Below are positions 17,992 to 27,462 of a stretch of 64,000 bases of DNA, piece after piece. Numbering within the stretch: position 1 is the stretch's first letter; each line of letters begins with the position of its first letter. The notes under the pieces were generated by a model that saw only the letters and a program-made list of their open reading frames with translations, was not told the DNA's origin and made no database searches. A program made the position numbers and the translations under genes. The stretch comes from DASTFP01 sp963744345 (GTDB taxonomy: Bacteria > Verrucomicrobiota > Verrucomicrobiia > Chthoniobacterales > Terrimicrobiaceae), in NCBI GenBank assembly GCA_963744345.1, contig CAVUTD010000014.1, positions 1-64,000 on the forward strand, given 5' to 3'.

Positions 17992-18819
17992 ATGAACACT
18001 CCCTCCCTCAATCCCCTTCTCCCTGTGGAAGGCCGGCACGTTTTGCACCTCTTCTTCCGCGTCGATTACAACGCTTGGGATTTACTGGAGGGGGCGCAAA
18101 AGATTGCGGCAAAGACTGCAATGGCCTCTCTGATTCAGGAAATCCGTGCAACTCCCGAGACCCAGCTTCTGACTTTCAGCATCGTTTCGCCGAAATCCGA
18201 TCTTGGCTTTATGCTGCTTACTCCAGATCTCCATATTGCCGACGCCTTCGGGAAACAGCTCGGCCTGGCGTTGGGATGGGGAATTCTTTCGCCCGAATTT
18301 TCCTGGCTCTCCATGACTGAACGGAGCGAGTACATCACCAGCGAGCAGGAATTTGTCCAGGCTCTCGAGAGCGACGAGAAACTGATCCGCGGTTCGCCAG
18401 AGTTCGAAGAGAAACTTACGGCCTTTAGGACGCGCATGGCGAAGTATCTCAAAGATCGGCTCACACCAAATTTACCTGATTGGCCGGTCATCTGCTTCTA
18501 TCCGATGTCCAAACGCCGAGCTGCGGCCGGCCAGAACTGGTATGCACTCGATTTCCCCACTCGAAAGAAGCTTATGAGCGGCCACGCTCGTGTGGGACGC
18601 AATTATGCGGGCCGTGTTCTGCAGTTGATCACCGGTTCCACGGGTCTCGACGACATGGAGTGGGCGGTTACCCTTTTTGCCAAAACGACTTCGGATATCA
18701 AAGCTATCGTCTACGAGATGCGTTTCGACGAGGTTAGCGCGCAATATGCCGAGTTTGGAGAGTTTTTCATCGGCCTTCAGATGCCTCTTGATTCGCTTTT
18801 TGCCCGGCTGAGCTTGTGA
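17992..18819 (+). CDS. hemQ: Coproheme decarboxylase (chlorite dismutase family)
   Basis: HemQ oxidatively removes two carboxyl groups from coproheme to give heme b, the last step of the coproporphyrin-dependent pathway. The second half of the 275-residue protein has the family signature: YPMSKRR with the reactive tyrosine Y170, and LMSGHARVGRNYAG with proximal heme ligand H198. LITGSTGLDDMEWAVTLF follows. The N-terminal ferredoxin-like half is present, so the length is normal for HemQ rather than short chlorite dismutases. LarE follows 15 bases later on the same strand. With hemB at 3.9 kb, this indicates complete heme synthesis by the coproporphyrin route. Confidence 0.92.
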   Translation: MNTPSLNPLLPVEGRHVLHLFFRVDYNAWDLLEGAQKIAAKTAMASLIQEIRATPETQLLTFSIVSPKSDLGFMLLTPDLHIADAFGKQLGLALGWGILSPEFSWLSMTERSEYITSEQEFVQALESDEKLIRGSPEFEEKLTAFRTRMAKYLKDRLTPNLPDWPVICFYPMSKRRAAAGQNWYALDFPTRKKLMSGHARVGRNYAGRVLQLITGSTGLDDMEWAVTLFAKTTSDIKAIVYEMRFDEVSAQYAEFGEFFIGLQMPLDSLFARLSL

Positions 18820-18834
18820 GGAGGGAAGGATGCG

Positions 18835-19617
18835 ATGTGGAATAAGGTTAGCCAGTTGGAAGCGTTGCTTCGTGCGCATGCACCGCTTGTGGTGGCCTAT
18901 TCGGGCGGTGTGGATAGCACGTGCCTCTTGGCGGTAGCGCATCGGACACTCGCTGCTGGTGTGCTTGGGGTCATCGCCGACAGCGCAAGCCTTCCACGTA
19001 GAGCGTTGACTGCCGCGCTTGCTGTCGCCGATTCGGTGGGCGCGCGGGTGGAAGTAATCGCGACGCAGGAACTGGAGAACGCGAACTACAATGGCAACCC
19101 TCCAAATCGCTGCTACTTTTGCAAGGCGGAGCTGTTCGGGAAGATGGATGCTTTGGCGCGCCAGAGGGGCTTTTCTGCTATTGCCTACGGTGAGAATGCC
19201 GACGACCCTGCCCACCTGCGCCCGGGTTCAAGGGCCGCTGTCGAGTTCGCTGTGGTCGCCCCGCTCAAGGAGGCTGGTTTGACGAAGAGAGAGGTACGTG
19301 AGCTGTCGCGCCTCTACGGCCTGCCGACCGCGGATTCGCCTGCTCAGCCTTGCTTGTCATCGCGCATCCCGCATGGCACGCCGGTCACGCGTGAGATCTT
19401 GGGCCTGATAGAGCGTGGTGAGGAGATGGTGCGTTCGTTAGGATTTCGCGTCTTTCGCGTTCGCTACTTGAAGCCGTTGGGCGCACGCGTGCAGATCGCC
19501 CCCGAGGAGATGCATTCCTTGGAAAGGTTACGGAATACCATTTTGCACGGTTTGCTGGAGGTGGGCTTTGCCACGGTAGAGATCGATCCGGAAGGATATC
19601 GCTCTCGCCAGGTTTGA
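18835..19617 (+). CDS. larE: LarE-like ATP-dependent sulfur transferase (PP-loop)
   Basis: LarE activates and thiolates the pyridinium dicarboxylate precursor of the nickel-pincer cofactor of lactate racemase-type enzymes. The N-type PP-loop SGGVDS lies at residues 23-28. Three cysteines are present: C93 and C96 in NRCYFCKAELF, and C173 in QPCLSSRIPHG. In known LarE proteins, one cysteine means sacrificial sulfur donation, while this three-cysteine pattern is linked to a [4Fe-4S] cluster that allows catalytic turnover. The assignment to the second class is by motif. The start follows GAGGAGGGAAGG. LarB, LarC and the racemase are not in the window. Confidence 0.88.
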   Translation: MWNKVSQLEALLRAHAPLVVAYSGGVDSTCLLAVAHRTLAAGVLGVIADSASLPRRALTAALAVADSVGARVEVIATQELENANYNGNPPNRCYFCKAELFGKMDALARQRGFSAIAYGENADDPAHLRPGSRAAVEFAVVAPLKEAGLTKREVRELSRLYGLPTADSPAQPCLSSRIPHGTPVTREILGLIERGEEMVRSLGFRVFRVRYLKPLGARVQIAPEEMHSLERLRNTILHGLLEVGFATVEIDPEGYRSRQV

Positions 19618-19685
19618 ACGATTGATGATCGAGAGCAGCGCTTCGTAAGATTTGGACCTCCCAAGGGCTTCCCGCCGCGCGCCGG

Positions 19686-21305
19686 TTACGAGACAAATTG
19701 CGGCCTGGAAGTCGCTGTGCGAGTCGAAGAGCGACGGGCCAATTGGATCCTTCGGACCATGGCCAGCAGGACAAACACGATCTCCGCGGCGACAAAGAGC
19801 AAGGCCCAGAGAAATCCGCCCGTGCCGAAGCCATAACTGTGCAAACCGACGCCGAGAACGAAGTTTACTCCGTACCAGGCCATCAGCACCCCTTGGAAGG
19901 CCAGCACCGCACCTACAGCCATACCAAAGCCTGCCCATTTTCCCGCCACCCGCCCATGCAGAACGATTAAATAACCGAGCAGCGTGATGAGCGCCCATGT
20001 CTCCTTCGGATCCCAATCCCAGAATCTTCCCCAGGAGTAATTAGCCCACACTCCCCCCAGAATTGTTCCGGTGGCCAAGAGCAAGACGCCCACCTGCAAG
20101 GTCCGGTAGAGATAATTGTACAGGGCGGGCTCAGGAGACTTTCCTCGGATAACTCTGAGCAATACAATGTGACCAAGCCCGAGGGCTAGCGCGAATGCGG
20201 CATAGCTTAAGGTGATGGTGAGCACGTGCGTCGTGAGCCAAAAATTGTCGCGCAGAACGGGAACAAGCGGATTGATCGCGCGATCCAGCGACAGCGTCTG
20301 GGTATCCGCCAAGATCAGGGAGATGACAGCCACCGGCACCGCGCCAAGCAGAAAGTATCTGCTGCGGTAAATAGCCTCGAACACCAGCGCAAAGAAAACT
20401 GTGCCGAACGCCACCCAAACGACAGATTCGTACATGTTTGTGACAGGCGCGCGCCCGGCGATAAGAACTCGAGAGGCAAAACCCGTCATCTGCAGGAGAA
20501 GACCAGCCCCGGCCAGACTCCATGCCGCAGCATAGCCGAGGCGTCCCGAATTCGGGAGCAATAACATAACGCCGGCTGCCGCGTAAGCCATCCAAGCCCA
20601 GCGGAAGGGATGCGCCTTCTGATAGAGCATCTCGAGCCGGATCTTCCAAGCAGGAGGTTGAAACTGCGGCTCAAGATTGGACCATCCATTTCGAAGCGCC
20701 TTGGCCTCTTTGGCGAAGGCAGCCGCATCATTTGCTTCGAAGGCTTCTCGAAGCGGCCCGAGGATAGCGGACGTGCCGGGAACGGAGAGCCACTGAGCGT
20801 TTGAGGCTTGCGGGTTTGCCACCAACCGGAATGCGGAGCCGTTAACGAGCGATTCAAACTCTGCAATCCGCAACCCAACTTCCGCAGCCTCCTTAGGCAA
20901 GCCGGTAAGCTTTGGGCTCCCTGGCCGCGCCCGTACCGCTTGCGCTTCGCTGAGGAGCTTGACCAACGCTCCGCTTGCGGCCAACTCCCGATAGGAAAAC
21001 AGCCTCCGAGTGGCGTCCAGGCCACAAGCCTCTTTCAGACTTTTGTGATTCACCAGGAGGATCGGCTTATCCTCCCATCCTCGCGGATTGAGCCAGAGCG
21101 TCGTGACGACTTCTGAGGCATCCATTGTTCGGCCGTCAATTATCAACCGGGTTTTTCCGGATAAACCAAGAAGCGCTTCTTCGGCAAAGACCAGGAAAGG
21201 CTTCTTGCGCCCGCCTTCCTGGACGGTGATCTGATCGAGAACTGAGAAATCCAAGGCGTACCCCGTCTGCAATGCAAGGAGGATCGCTAACAGCCAACGC
21301 ATCAT
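19686..21305 (-). CDS. ccsA: CcsA/ResC-type cytochrome c biogenesis protein
   Basis: Part of system II for covalent heme attachment to c-type cytochromes in the membrane. The 539-residue protein starts with a signal-like helix and a large extracytoplasmic region (about 25-235). At least eight membrane helices follow. The tryptophan-rich WWD heme-handling motif is present (WGRFWDWDPKETWALI), as are conserved histidines near TTHVLTITLSYAAFAL and LHGRVAGK. The long N-terminal extension may stand in for part of the Ccs1/ResB partner, since no separate ResB gene adjoins it; that is inference. It converges with larE without a visible terminator. Confidence 0.88.
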   Translation of the reverse strand: MMRWLLAILLALQTGYALDFSVLDQITVQEGGRKKPFLVFAEEALLGLSGKTRLIIDGRTMDASEVVTTLWLNPRGWEDKPILLVNHKSLKEACGLDATRRLFSYRELAASGALVKLLSEAQAVRARPGSPKLTGLPKEAAEVGLRIAEFESLVNGSAFRLVANPQASNAQWLSVPGTSAILGPLREAFEANDAAAFAKEAKALRNGWSNLEPQFQPPAWKIRLEMLYQKAHPFRWAWMAYAAAGVMLLLPNSGRLGYAAAWSLAGAGLLLQMTGFASRVLIAGRAPVTNMYESVVWVAFGTVFFALVFEAIYRSRYFLLGAVPVAVISLILADTQTLSLDRAINPLVPVLRDNFWLTTHVLTITLSYAAFALALGLGHIVLLRVIRGKSPEPALYNYLYRTLQVGVLLLATGTILGGVWANYSWGRFWDWDPKETWALITLLGYLIVLHGRVAGKWAGFGMAVGAVLAFQGVLMAWYGVNFVLGVGLHSYGFGTGGFLWALLFVAAEIVFVLLAMVRRIQLARRSSTRTATSRPQFVS

Positions 21306-21693
21306 CGGAGGCTAAAGTTGCTACTTCTCTGCGCTTCTGCAAGCAGCAAGGCGGAAAGATCGTCGCTGAGGTCCTCCTCAGCTAAGTGGGGTCAATTCGG
21401 TAAAGTAGCGCCGGCGTCTCCTTTATAAGGAGATGATTCATTCCATGAATCCCATCCTTGGTGGGCCCATACGATTTGAAGCGATCAGAGCACGATTTGA
21501 TACGCTAGCATAAAAACCTCGTAATTAGTAATTTACATAAATGAACATTTTCGAAAAACAGCCGCTTTTCTGTTGCAACTGCTGCACGAAACCAGCTAGA
21601 TGAAAGGATGCGGCCAAGGATGAAAACCGCCCCGTCTGCCTCTGGAACGAACTGTTTCCTACCGGTCGATCGGCGGGCTGGTGGAGGCAGGCA
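21306..21693. other. Long upstream region of the EPS locus
   Basis: About 390 bases between the divergent ccsA gene and the outer-membrane barrel gene. It holds two adjacent perfect dyads (listed separately) and an AT-rich stretch around 21505-21550 that could contain promoter elements. A GGAGG ribosome site precedes ATG 21694. I cannot assign -35/-10 or sigma-54 boxes with confidence. Confidence 0.6.
21417..21451. promoter_or_regulatory. Two adjacent perfect inverted repeats, candidate operator pair
   Basis: TCTCCTT-TAT-AAGGAGA (21417-21433) is followed one base later by GATTCAT-TCC-ATGAATC (21435-21451). Each has perfect seven-base arms and a three-base centre, with different sequences. 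They lie about 240 bases before the first EPS gene and about 110 bases upstream of ccsA. The short T-less context does not look like a terminator, so binding by two dimeric regulators is plausible. Confidence 0.5.
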
Positions 21694-23064
21694 ATGAGCG
21701 GACGCATACTTTCGCTTGGTGTGGCTTGCGCGATGGTCGTGGCTCGCCTGGCTCTGGCGCAGTCCAACTTGAATACAGGGGAGACCTCGGCTGTCGATGA
21801 ATCGCAGCCCCCCACTGTCGTGACTCCGAGTTCTGATGTCAAAGCGAAGGAATCGAGTGAGCCCTTGGCTCCTCAGGCATCAGCTGAAAAACCGCCCGCT
21901 CAGGAGGGGACACCGATGCAGCCTGAGCCAGTTCAGCCTGCGGAAGTTTTACCCGCTGAAGAAGCCGCAGCAGTCGATCAAGCGGTGATTCCCGTCCCAA
22001 GTCGCAAGCTTTGGCGAATTAGTCCGCTTTTTGCCGCAGGCGTCTACTATGATGACAACATTTTCTTAAGCGAGACGGATCGGGTTTCAGATGTCGTTTG
22101 GACGGTAGCAGGAGGATTGGCCTTTGAGCTGGGCGATTTTCGCCGCGGAGAGGAAAACTACCTCACCGCAAAATGGATCGGCGCGCCGGTCTTTTACACC
22201 AACAACCCGGAGGAAAATGGTTTCAACCAAAGCGCCTCGTTGCGAACTCAGTATCGCTGGAACAGGCTCGTCGGCCGGTTCGATAGCAACTTCTCTATCA
22301 CTCGGGAAGCTAACCGGGAGACCAACACGATCACGACGACGCAGAGCTTTTCCAACGACCTTCGCTTTAGCTATGACTACAGCGGAAAAACCACCTTTTT
22401 CGTGGCTTTTTCGCAATTGGCCAGCGTCGTCGAGTCATTCCAAAACACCTATCAATACGAAGCTAAAGGTGGCGTGGACTACCGGATGCTCCCCAAGACG
22501 ACACTTGGATTTGAGGGAGTGGGTGGCGTCCTCGTCTCCCCTTCAAGCCCTCTTCAATACTATCAGCAAGGGCGCTTGCGCGTTAGCTATGCCTACTCGG
22601 AGAAACTGAACTTCAATTTCAGTGGGGGCATCGAGGTTCGGGAATTTGAAGGAGAAGGGTCGCCAAAAGTTAATCCGGTCTTTGGCCTGGGAATGTCTTA
22701 TCATCCCTTCGACGGTACCACCTTGAACCTTGGCGCCTATCGGAATGTCGTCGGTTCCGATGTGCAGGCCGGGCAGGATTACATAGCCACAGGTTTTGTG
22801 ATCGCAGCACAGCAGCGATTCTTTCAGAAATTTATTGCGACACTTACCTTTGGCTTTGAGAATGACACCTACTTCGCAACGAGCGACGAAACTTCGATTG
22901 ACCGCGTGGATAACTATCTCTACGTGCGTCCAAGTTTGCGCTATTCCTTCGTTCGTTGGGTGTCAGCCAACCTGTTTTACGAATATCGAAACACAGCTTC
23001 CAATCAGGAAACCCGGAGTTTCTATGCGAATCGCATCGGCATCGAAATGACGACAAGCTTCTAA
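21694..23064 (+). CDS. Outer-membrane beta-barrel protein of the EPS locus
   Basis: A 456-residue exported protein. A signal peptide (about 1-22, VVARLALAQ cleavage) is followed by a Pro/Glu/Ala-rich linker (about 30-100). A C-terminal domain of alternating beta strands is rich in Tyr, Asn and Phe. The last residues (RIGIEMTTSF) end in phenylalanine, the usual beta-barrel assembly signal. Barrels of this type sit in exopolysaccharide clusters and may help secretion across the outer membrane. It is first in the plus-strand EPS locus after a long regulatory region. The exact family is not recognised beyond the outer-membrane barrel class. Confidence 0.8.
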   Translation: MSGRILSLGVACAMVVARLALAQSNLNTGETSAVDESQPPTVVTPSSDVKAKESSEPLAPQASAEKPPAQEGTPMQPEPVQPAEVLPAEEAAAVDQAVIPVPSRKLWRISPLFAAGVYYDDNIFLSETDRVSDVVWTVAGGLAFELGDFRRGEENYLTAKWIGAPVFYTNNPEENGFNQSASLRTQYRWNRLVGRFDSNFSITREANRETNTITTTQSFSNDLRFSYDYSGKTTFFVAFSQLASVVESFQNTYQYEAKGGVDYRMLPKTTLGFEGVGGVLVSPSSPLQYYQQGRLRVSYAYSEKLNFNFSGGIEVREFEGEGSPKVNPVFGLGMSYHPFDGTTLNLGAYRNVVGSDVQAGQDYIATGFVIAAQQRFFQKFIATLTFGFENDTYFATSDETSIDRVDNYLYVRPSLRYSFVRWVSANLFYEYRNTASNQETRSFYANRIGIEMTTSF

Positions 23065-23171
23065 GCTTATCTATTTACATGAAATTGGAGGAAGCCGCTT
23101 AAGGCATCTATCCAAGTTGGCCCAGTGGAAGGCACTTCAACTCACTTGAAAGGATTGGCAATTTTTTCGCT

Positions 23172-24212
23172 ATGAAACACCTCGGAATTGCGTGCGGCGG
23201 CGACGACAATTACGCCACAGGCATTGCCGTGGCCCTGTATTCAGCGCTTATCAAGCTAAGCCGCTAAGTAATTCCCACGGTGTATGTCATGGATGGCGGC
23301 TTGTCTGCCGATCACTGCAAGCGCTTGGAACACGTGATCACCAGAGTTCGGCCGGATTCTTCGATTGTTTGGTGCCGCATTTCCGCCCGCAGATCTCGCT
23401 CGAGCTGCCCTCCACGGGATATCTCAGCCAAGCGCCTATCTTCGGCTATTCATCGGGCAATTTGTCCAGGAGAGAACTCAGCGCATCATCTACATAGATT
23501 GCGATCTTCTTGTTGTGCGCGATCTTTCCGTTGTGCTCGATCTGGATTTTGGCGATTACCCCATCGCAGCGAGTTCGAGATTTTATTTTTGACGACATAT
23601 CTCAATCTGCCGCAACCTCTGCCGGAAGAGCTGTGCTTCCCTTGGGATCCGCAGGCAGGCTACTATCAAGCTGGGGTTTGCGTCATCGACTGGTCTCGCG
23701 TTACTCGGCCGTCGGCGCCGAAAAGAAAGCGCTCGCTTTTGGGACGAGGCTCTGCGAAGACCCCGTCGTTCGTAGTGACCAGGACATGCTCAACCCCGTG
23801 CTGGCTGGCTCGCTGGCATGAGCTCCCCTGCACATATAATTTCTGTTCACAGCTCCTCTATATCGAAGAGTTCCGGCCGAAAAAGGAGAGGCATCGCGGA
23901 TTTCTGCGTGAAAGAAACAGACTCTACTCCGAAGCCAAGGTGCTCCACTTTGCTGGACAGCCTAAACCTTGGCATCACTGGACAACAGATCCCGGTGCTT
24001 CGCTGTGGGTGCGCGCTCTCATACGATCGGGTTGGTTGACCTCTCCGCGAAATGGGTCGTTGGATGCTGCGGTGGGGTCCCGGGAGAATCTTATTGAAAT
24101 TGAAACAGGCCTGTGGCTTGGTGAAGAAGCGCGAAACCACAGCGTCGCAGAACGGACTACTGAAACGGCTCCTGAGGCATCCGTTGTGCGGGTTACGAAC
24201 GAATTTAAATGA
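23172..24212 (+). pseudogene. GT8-family glycosyltransferase, destroyed by a nonsense codon and frameshifts
   Basis: ATG 23172 begins a normal GT8 N terminus (IACGGDDNYATGIAVALYS). A TAA stop at about 23265 interrupts it. The frame resumes as TVYVMDGGLSADHCKRLEH, then shifts near 23370 to RAALHGISQPSAYLRLFI and the metal-binding IIYIDCDLLVVRDL (DxD). It shifts again near 23590 to YLNLPQPLPEEL, WDPQAGYYQAGVCVIDW and the family's C-terminal box KVLHFAGQPKPWHHW. Every part of the fold is present, so the loss is fairly recent. It may once have added galactose or glucose to the polysaccharide. Confidence 0.8.
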
Positions 24213-24365
24213 ACGTTCCTTTTGTTAGCAAAAAAGTTAGCGACTTCGCGGTTCCACATCGATCAGTACCCTTTTGTAAAAAAACTTGTTGGTCTTTCCG
24301 TAGTTCCATCACGATAAGCTGGCACGGATGCTGCTGTGCATCGCAGGAAAATTTGAAGTATTTGA

Positions 24366-25046
24366 ATGGATTGTAAGAGTTGTTCTTTCGTGGCTGGAAA
24401 AGAGGGGGAGGTGAGTGCGAACGCGCTGAACGAGGCGCACTCCGCACAGGGGAAATTTCGTGTTTGGATCGAGAGAGTGAGATTTGTGATCATTGGAATG
24501 ATGGCGACCGTCCTGATGGGTGGGAGTCTAATGGCGCAGGGCGATTCCAATTATCGTTTGGCACCGGACGACTTGTTGGATTTTCGGGTCTTTCAGGAGT
24601 CCGAATTGGACGCGGTAATTCGCGTGGCGGGCGACGGAAATGCGATTTTCCCCTTGATTGGGCAAGTTTCCCTTGCAGGCAAGACCATCGGCGAAGCGAC
24701 GGAGCTGATTCGGCAACGCTACATGGCAGGATATCTCGTCAACCCGCAGGTAACTCTTACCGTGCGAAATTATGCGCGCAGAGTATTCACAATGCTGGGA
24801 CAAATACAAAGACCGGGATCTTATACGATCGAGGGGAGCCAGAGCATAAATCTTCTCGATGCGATTGGCATGGCAGGCGGCTATACACGAATTGCTGATC
24901 CCGGTAAAGTGACGGTAAAGCGGCGCGTAAACGGCCAGGAAACCGTTATCCGGGTGGACGCTCGGAAAATGGCGAAGTCGGATTCCCAGTCAAACTTTCG
25001 TATTCAGCCGGGAGACGTCATTACTGTGGGGGAATCCATTTTTTAG
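24366..25046 (+). CDS. Polysaccharide export protein (Wza/SLBB family)
   Basis: A periplasmic/outer-membrane exporter subunit of 226 residues. A hydrophobic segment (about residues 40-60, VIIGMMATVLMGGSLMAQ) acts as signal or anchor. The Poly_export domain follows (YRLAPDDLLDFRVFQE, VSLAGKTIGEATELIRQRY, NPQVTLTVRNY), then one SLBB domain (VFTMLGQIQRPGSYTIEG) ending at the stop. There is no lipobox cysteine, unlike E. coli Wza, and only one SLBB repeat, so the protein is short. The start is uncertain: a GTG at 24411 abuts a GGGGGAGG run. It stops three bases before the Wzc-type gene, so the two are co-transcribed. Confidence 0.9.
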   Translation: MDCKSCSFVAGKEGEVSANALNEAHSAQGKFRVWIERVRFVIIGMMATVLMGGSLMAQGDSNYRLAPDDLLDFRVFQESELDAVIRVAGDGNAIFPLIGQVSLAGKTIGEATELIRQRYMAGYLVNPQVTLTVRNYARRVFTMLGQIQRPGSYTIEGSQSINLLDAIGMAGGYTRIADPGKVTVKRRVNGQETVIRVDARKMAKSDSQSNFRIQPGDVITVGESIF

Positions 25047-25048
25047 CC

Positions 25049-27208
25049 ATGCCTGCAAATCCTGCCGATAAACAACTCTCCGAGCTTCTTGGGGAAAAGG
25101 AATCCGAAGCCGGTTTGGACATCGGGTATTACTTCCATCTGTTAAAGCGCTATCTTTGGCTCTTTCTCTCCATTGTTCTTCTCGCGCTCTTGCTCTCTCT
25201 CTTCTTCGCGCTTCGGCAGCCGAAAAAGTATGTTGCACGTGCCGTTCTGCAAGTTGAAGCGCAGGAGCAGAAGGTGCTGAATTCGGACGATGTGCAAACG
25301 CTTCGATTAGAGGCGTCGGACTACATGACAACGGTTGCCGAGTCACTCGTCAGCGATTCCTTCCTCGTGCGGGTGGCCAAGGCTTCCGGTCTCCTGAGCG
25401 ATCCGACGTTTTTTGCTCCTCGTCCAGATGACCAACCCTATGGCGACGCGGAGATCGCTGGCCGCATGAGGGGGTTGGTTTCGGCCAGCGTGCGCAAGGG
25501 AACGCGATTTATAGATATCACCGTAACCACCGGCAGCCCGGAGCAGTCTAAGCTTATTGCCGAAACTGTGGTGAAAGAGTTCGTCCGCCAGGTTCTCGAA
25601 CAACGCATGAACCTGGCTCGCTCGGCGAATGATTTCCTCCGCGACGAAGCCAACAAGCTTAAGGCAAAACTGGAAGAATCAGAAGGAGAGCTGCAGCGTT
25701 ACCGGGAAGAACACAATGCGGTCTCCCTTGAAGACACCCAGAACATCACGGTGGAGAAACTGAAAGACCTCAACTCGCAAGTGACCGCCGCCAAGAGTGA
25801 ACGCATTAGGCTCGAGTCGGATATGGACCTGTTGCGTTCGATCCCCCCGAATGATGTTGACCGTATGGTGCAAGTTCCGAGCGTCAGCGCCATTCCGCAG
25901 GTCCAGGCGCTGCGAACTCAGATAGTCGCTGCAGAAACCGATTTGGCCGCGGTGCAAAAGCGTTATCTCGCCAAACACCCCAAGCATATCCAAGCCGTTA
26001 CACAGATAAAGCAGTTGAAGGATTCTCTTCGAGACACTTTAAAGAATTCGGGCCAAATCTTAGGGACGCAATATGAAGCTGCCACAGACACGGAGAAGAA
26101 GTTAAACCTCGCCCTTGAGGAGCAGGAAAAAGCCGCTCTCGACCTCAACAAGATCGCTATCCCTTATAACGTTCTGCAGCGCGAAGTTGAGTCAGATCGC
26201 GCCATGTACGATTCGGTGAACAACCGTTTGAGAGAAACGACGGTCTCCCTTGGCATCGAAAAGAACCCCTTTCGCATCGTTGAGGAACCCTTGGCAGCGA
26301 GCGAGGTGGCAACGTCGCTCCCGAAGATGCTCGGCATTGGTCTCTTTGTCGGACTTGCCCTCGCTGCCGGGACCATCTTCGGGCTGGATCTTCTGGACAG
26401 CAGCTTGCGTTACGTCGATCAGGCGGAAAGTTTCCTTGGTCTTCCGGTGCTCGCGGTCGTTTCGGAATTGGAGGCTAAAGATGGGGACACAATCGCGAAC
26501 GTCTTTGCGGAGCCGGGTCCCTCTCAGGTGGCAGAGGCTTTTCGCAGCATGCGCACTTCCCTCTCATTGCTCGGCGACGAGGCTCACCGCCGCGTTTTCC
26601 TCATCGCCAGCGCTGTTCCCGGCGAGGGAAAGACTTTTTGCGCCTACAACGCCGCGCTGGCCTTCGCTTTGGAAGGTCAAAAGACGGTGTTGGTCGACGC
26701 CGACCTGCGACTGCCCGCCGTGCACAAAATTTTTCCTAACCCCGAGTCCGTTCGAACACGCGTAGGATTGAGCGACTATCTGGCTGGAAATGCGGACGTT
26801 GATAAGATCTTGATGCCCGGTCCTCAAGAAGAGCTTATGGTCATTACCGCTGGGAACAAAACCCCTAATCCCGGCGAACTGCTCGGCGCGGACGCTTTCG
26901 CAACGCTAATTCGAGTTTTGGTTGGAAGGTTCGACCGGGTGATTCTGGATTCAGCGCCAGTGAATGCTGTTAGCGATACGCTGCGCATCACGCCGCTGGC
27001 CGACTACGTGTGCTTGGTGATTCGCGCGGCTAAGACTCCGCGGAAGGCGATTGCCCGTGCCTGTAAACTCATCGAGAATGCGAAAGGAAAACTAGCCGGT
27101 TTCATCCTGAATCGCGTTCGGCTGGGTCGAGACTCAGCTTATTATTTTTATCACTACGCTTACGGAGATTCGGAGACTAAAGAGGCTCGTAGTTCCAGGA
27201 AGGCGTAG
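25049..27208 (+). CDS. Wzc-like polysaccharide co-polymerase with BY-kinase domain
   Basis: A 719-residue inner-membrane chain-length regulator and tyrosine autokinase. The Wzz domain starts with a membrane helix at about 32-53. A long periplasmic coiled coil follows (about 180-400), then a second helix at about 423-446 (LGIGLFVGLALAAGTIFGL). The cytoplasmic kinase has Walker A AVPGEGKT (about 522) and Walker A' VLVDADLRLP (about 547). The tail carries a tyrosine cluster (YYFYHYAY, about 697-704), the expected autophosphorylation site. It is complete and follows the Wza-like gene by two bases. A phosphorylation cycle controlling export length is inferred from the family. Confidence 0.93.
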   Translation: MPANPADKQLSELLGEKESEAGLDIGYYFHLLKRYLWLFLSIVLLALLLSLFFALRQPKKYVARAVLQVEAQEQKVLNSDDVQTLRLEASDYMTTVAESLVSDSFLVRVAKASGLLSDPTFFAPRPDDQPYGDAEIAGRMRGLVSASVRKGTRFIDITVTTGSPEQSKLIAETVVKEFVRQVLEQRMNLARSANDFLRDEANKLKAKLEESEGELQRYREEHNAVSLEDTQNITVEKLKDLNSQVTAAKSERIRLESDMDLLRSIPPNDVDRMVQVPSVSAIPQVQALRTQIVAAETDLAAVQKRYLAKHPKHIQAVTQIKQLKDSLRDTLKNSGQILGTQYEAATDTEKKLNLALEEQEKAALDLNKIAIPYNVLQREVESDRAMYDSVNNRLRETTVSLGIEKNPFRIVEEPLAASEVATSLPKMLGIGLFVGLALAAGTIFGLDLLDSSLRYVDQAESFLGLPVLAVVSELEAKDGDTIANVFAEPGPSQVAEAFRSMRTSLSLLGDEAHRRVFLIASAVPGEGKTFCAYNAALAFALEGQKTVLVDADLRLPAVHKIFPNPESVRTRVGLSDYLAGNADVDKILMPGPQEELMVITAGNKTPNPGELLGADAFATLIRVLVGRFDRVILDSAPVNAVSDTLRITPLADYVCLVIRAAKTPRKAIARACKLIENAKGKLAGFILNRVRLGRDSAYYFYHYAYGDSETKEARSSRKA

Positions 27209-27462
27209 CGACAGTTAGAGTGGATTGTTCCAGCTCAAGTTCGCTTGGGAAGAAGTCTTCTTGCCGCAAAGGGGAGAAGGATGCCGCGCGAAATGAGTAA
27301 AGGCGGTAGCTTGGAGGGAAAGCTAAGCTTTTGTCTAATGTTAAAGATTCTAGCAACCAATTAACCCGGCGGGCGGCACGATGTCTGGCTGCCACGCTTT
27401 CAGGTCACCACTTTTCACTTGCGGCAGTTTAGGAGCTGTGACCATTCTCTAATCTCAAAACT

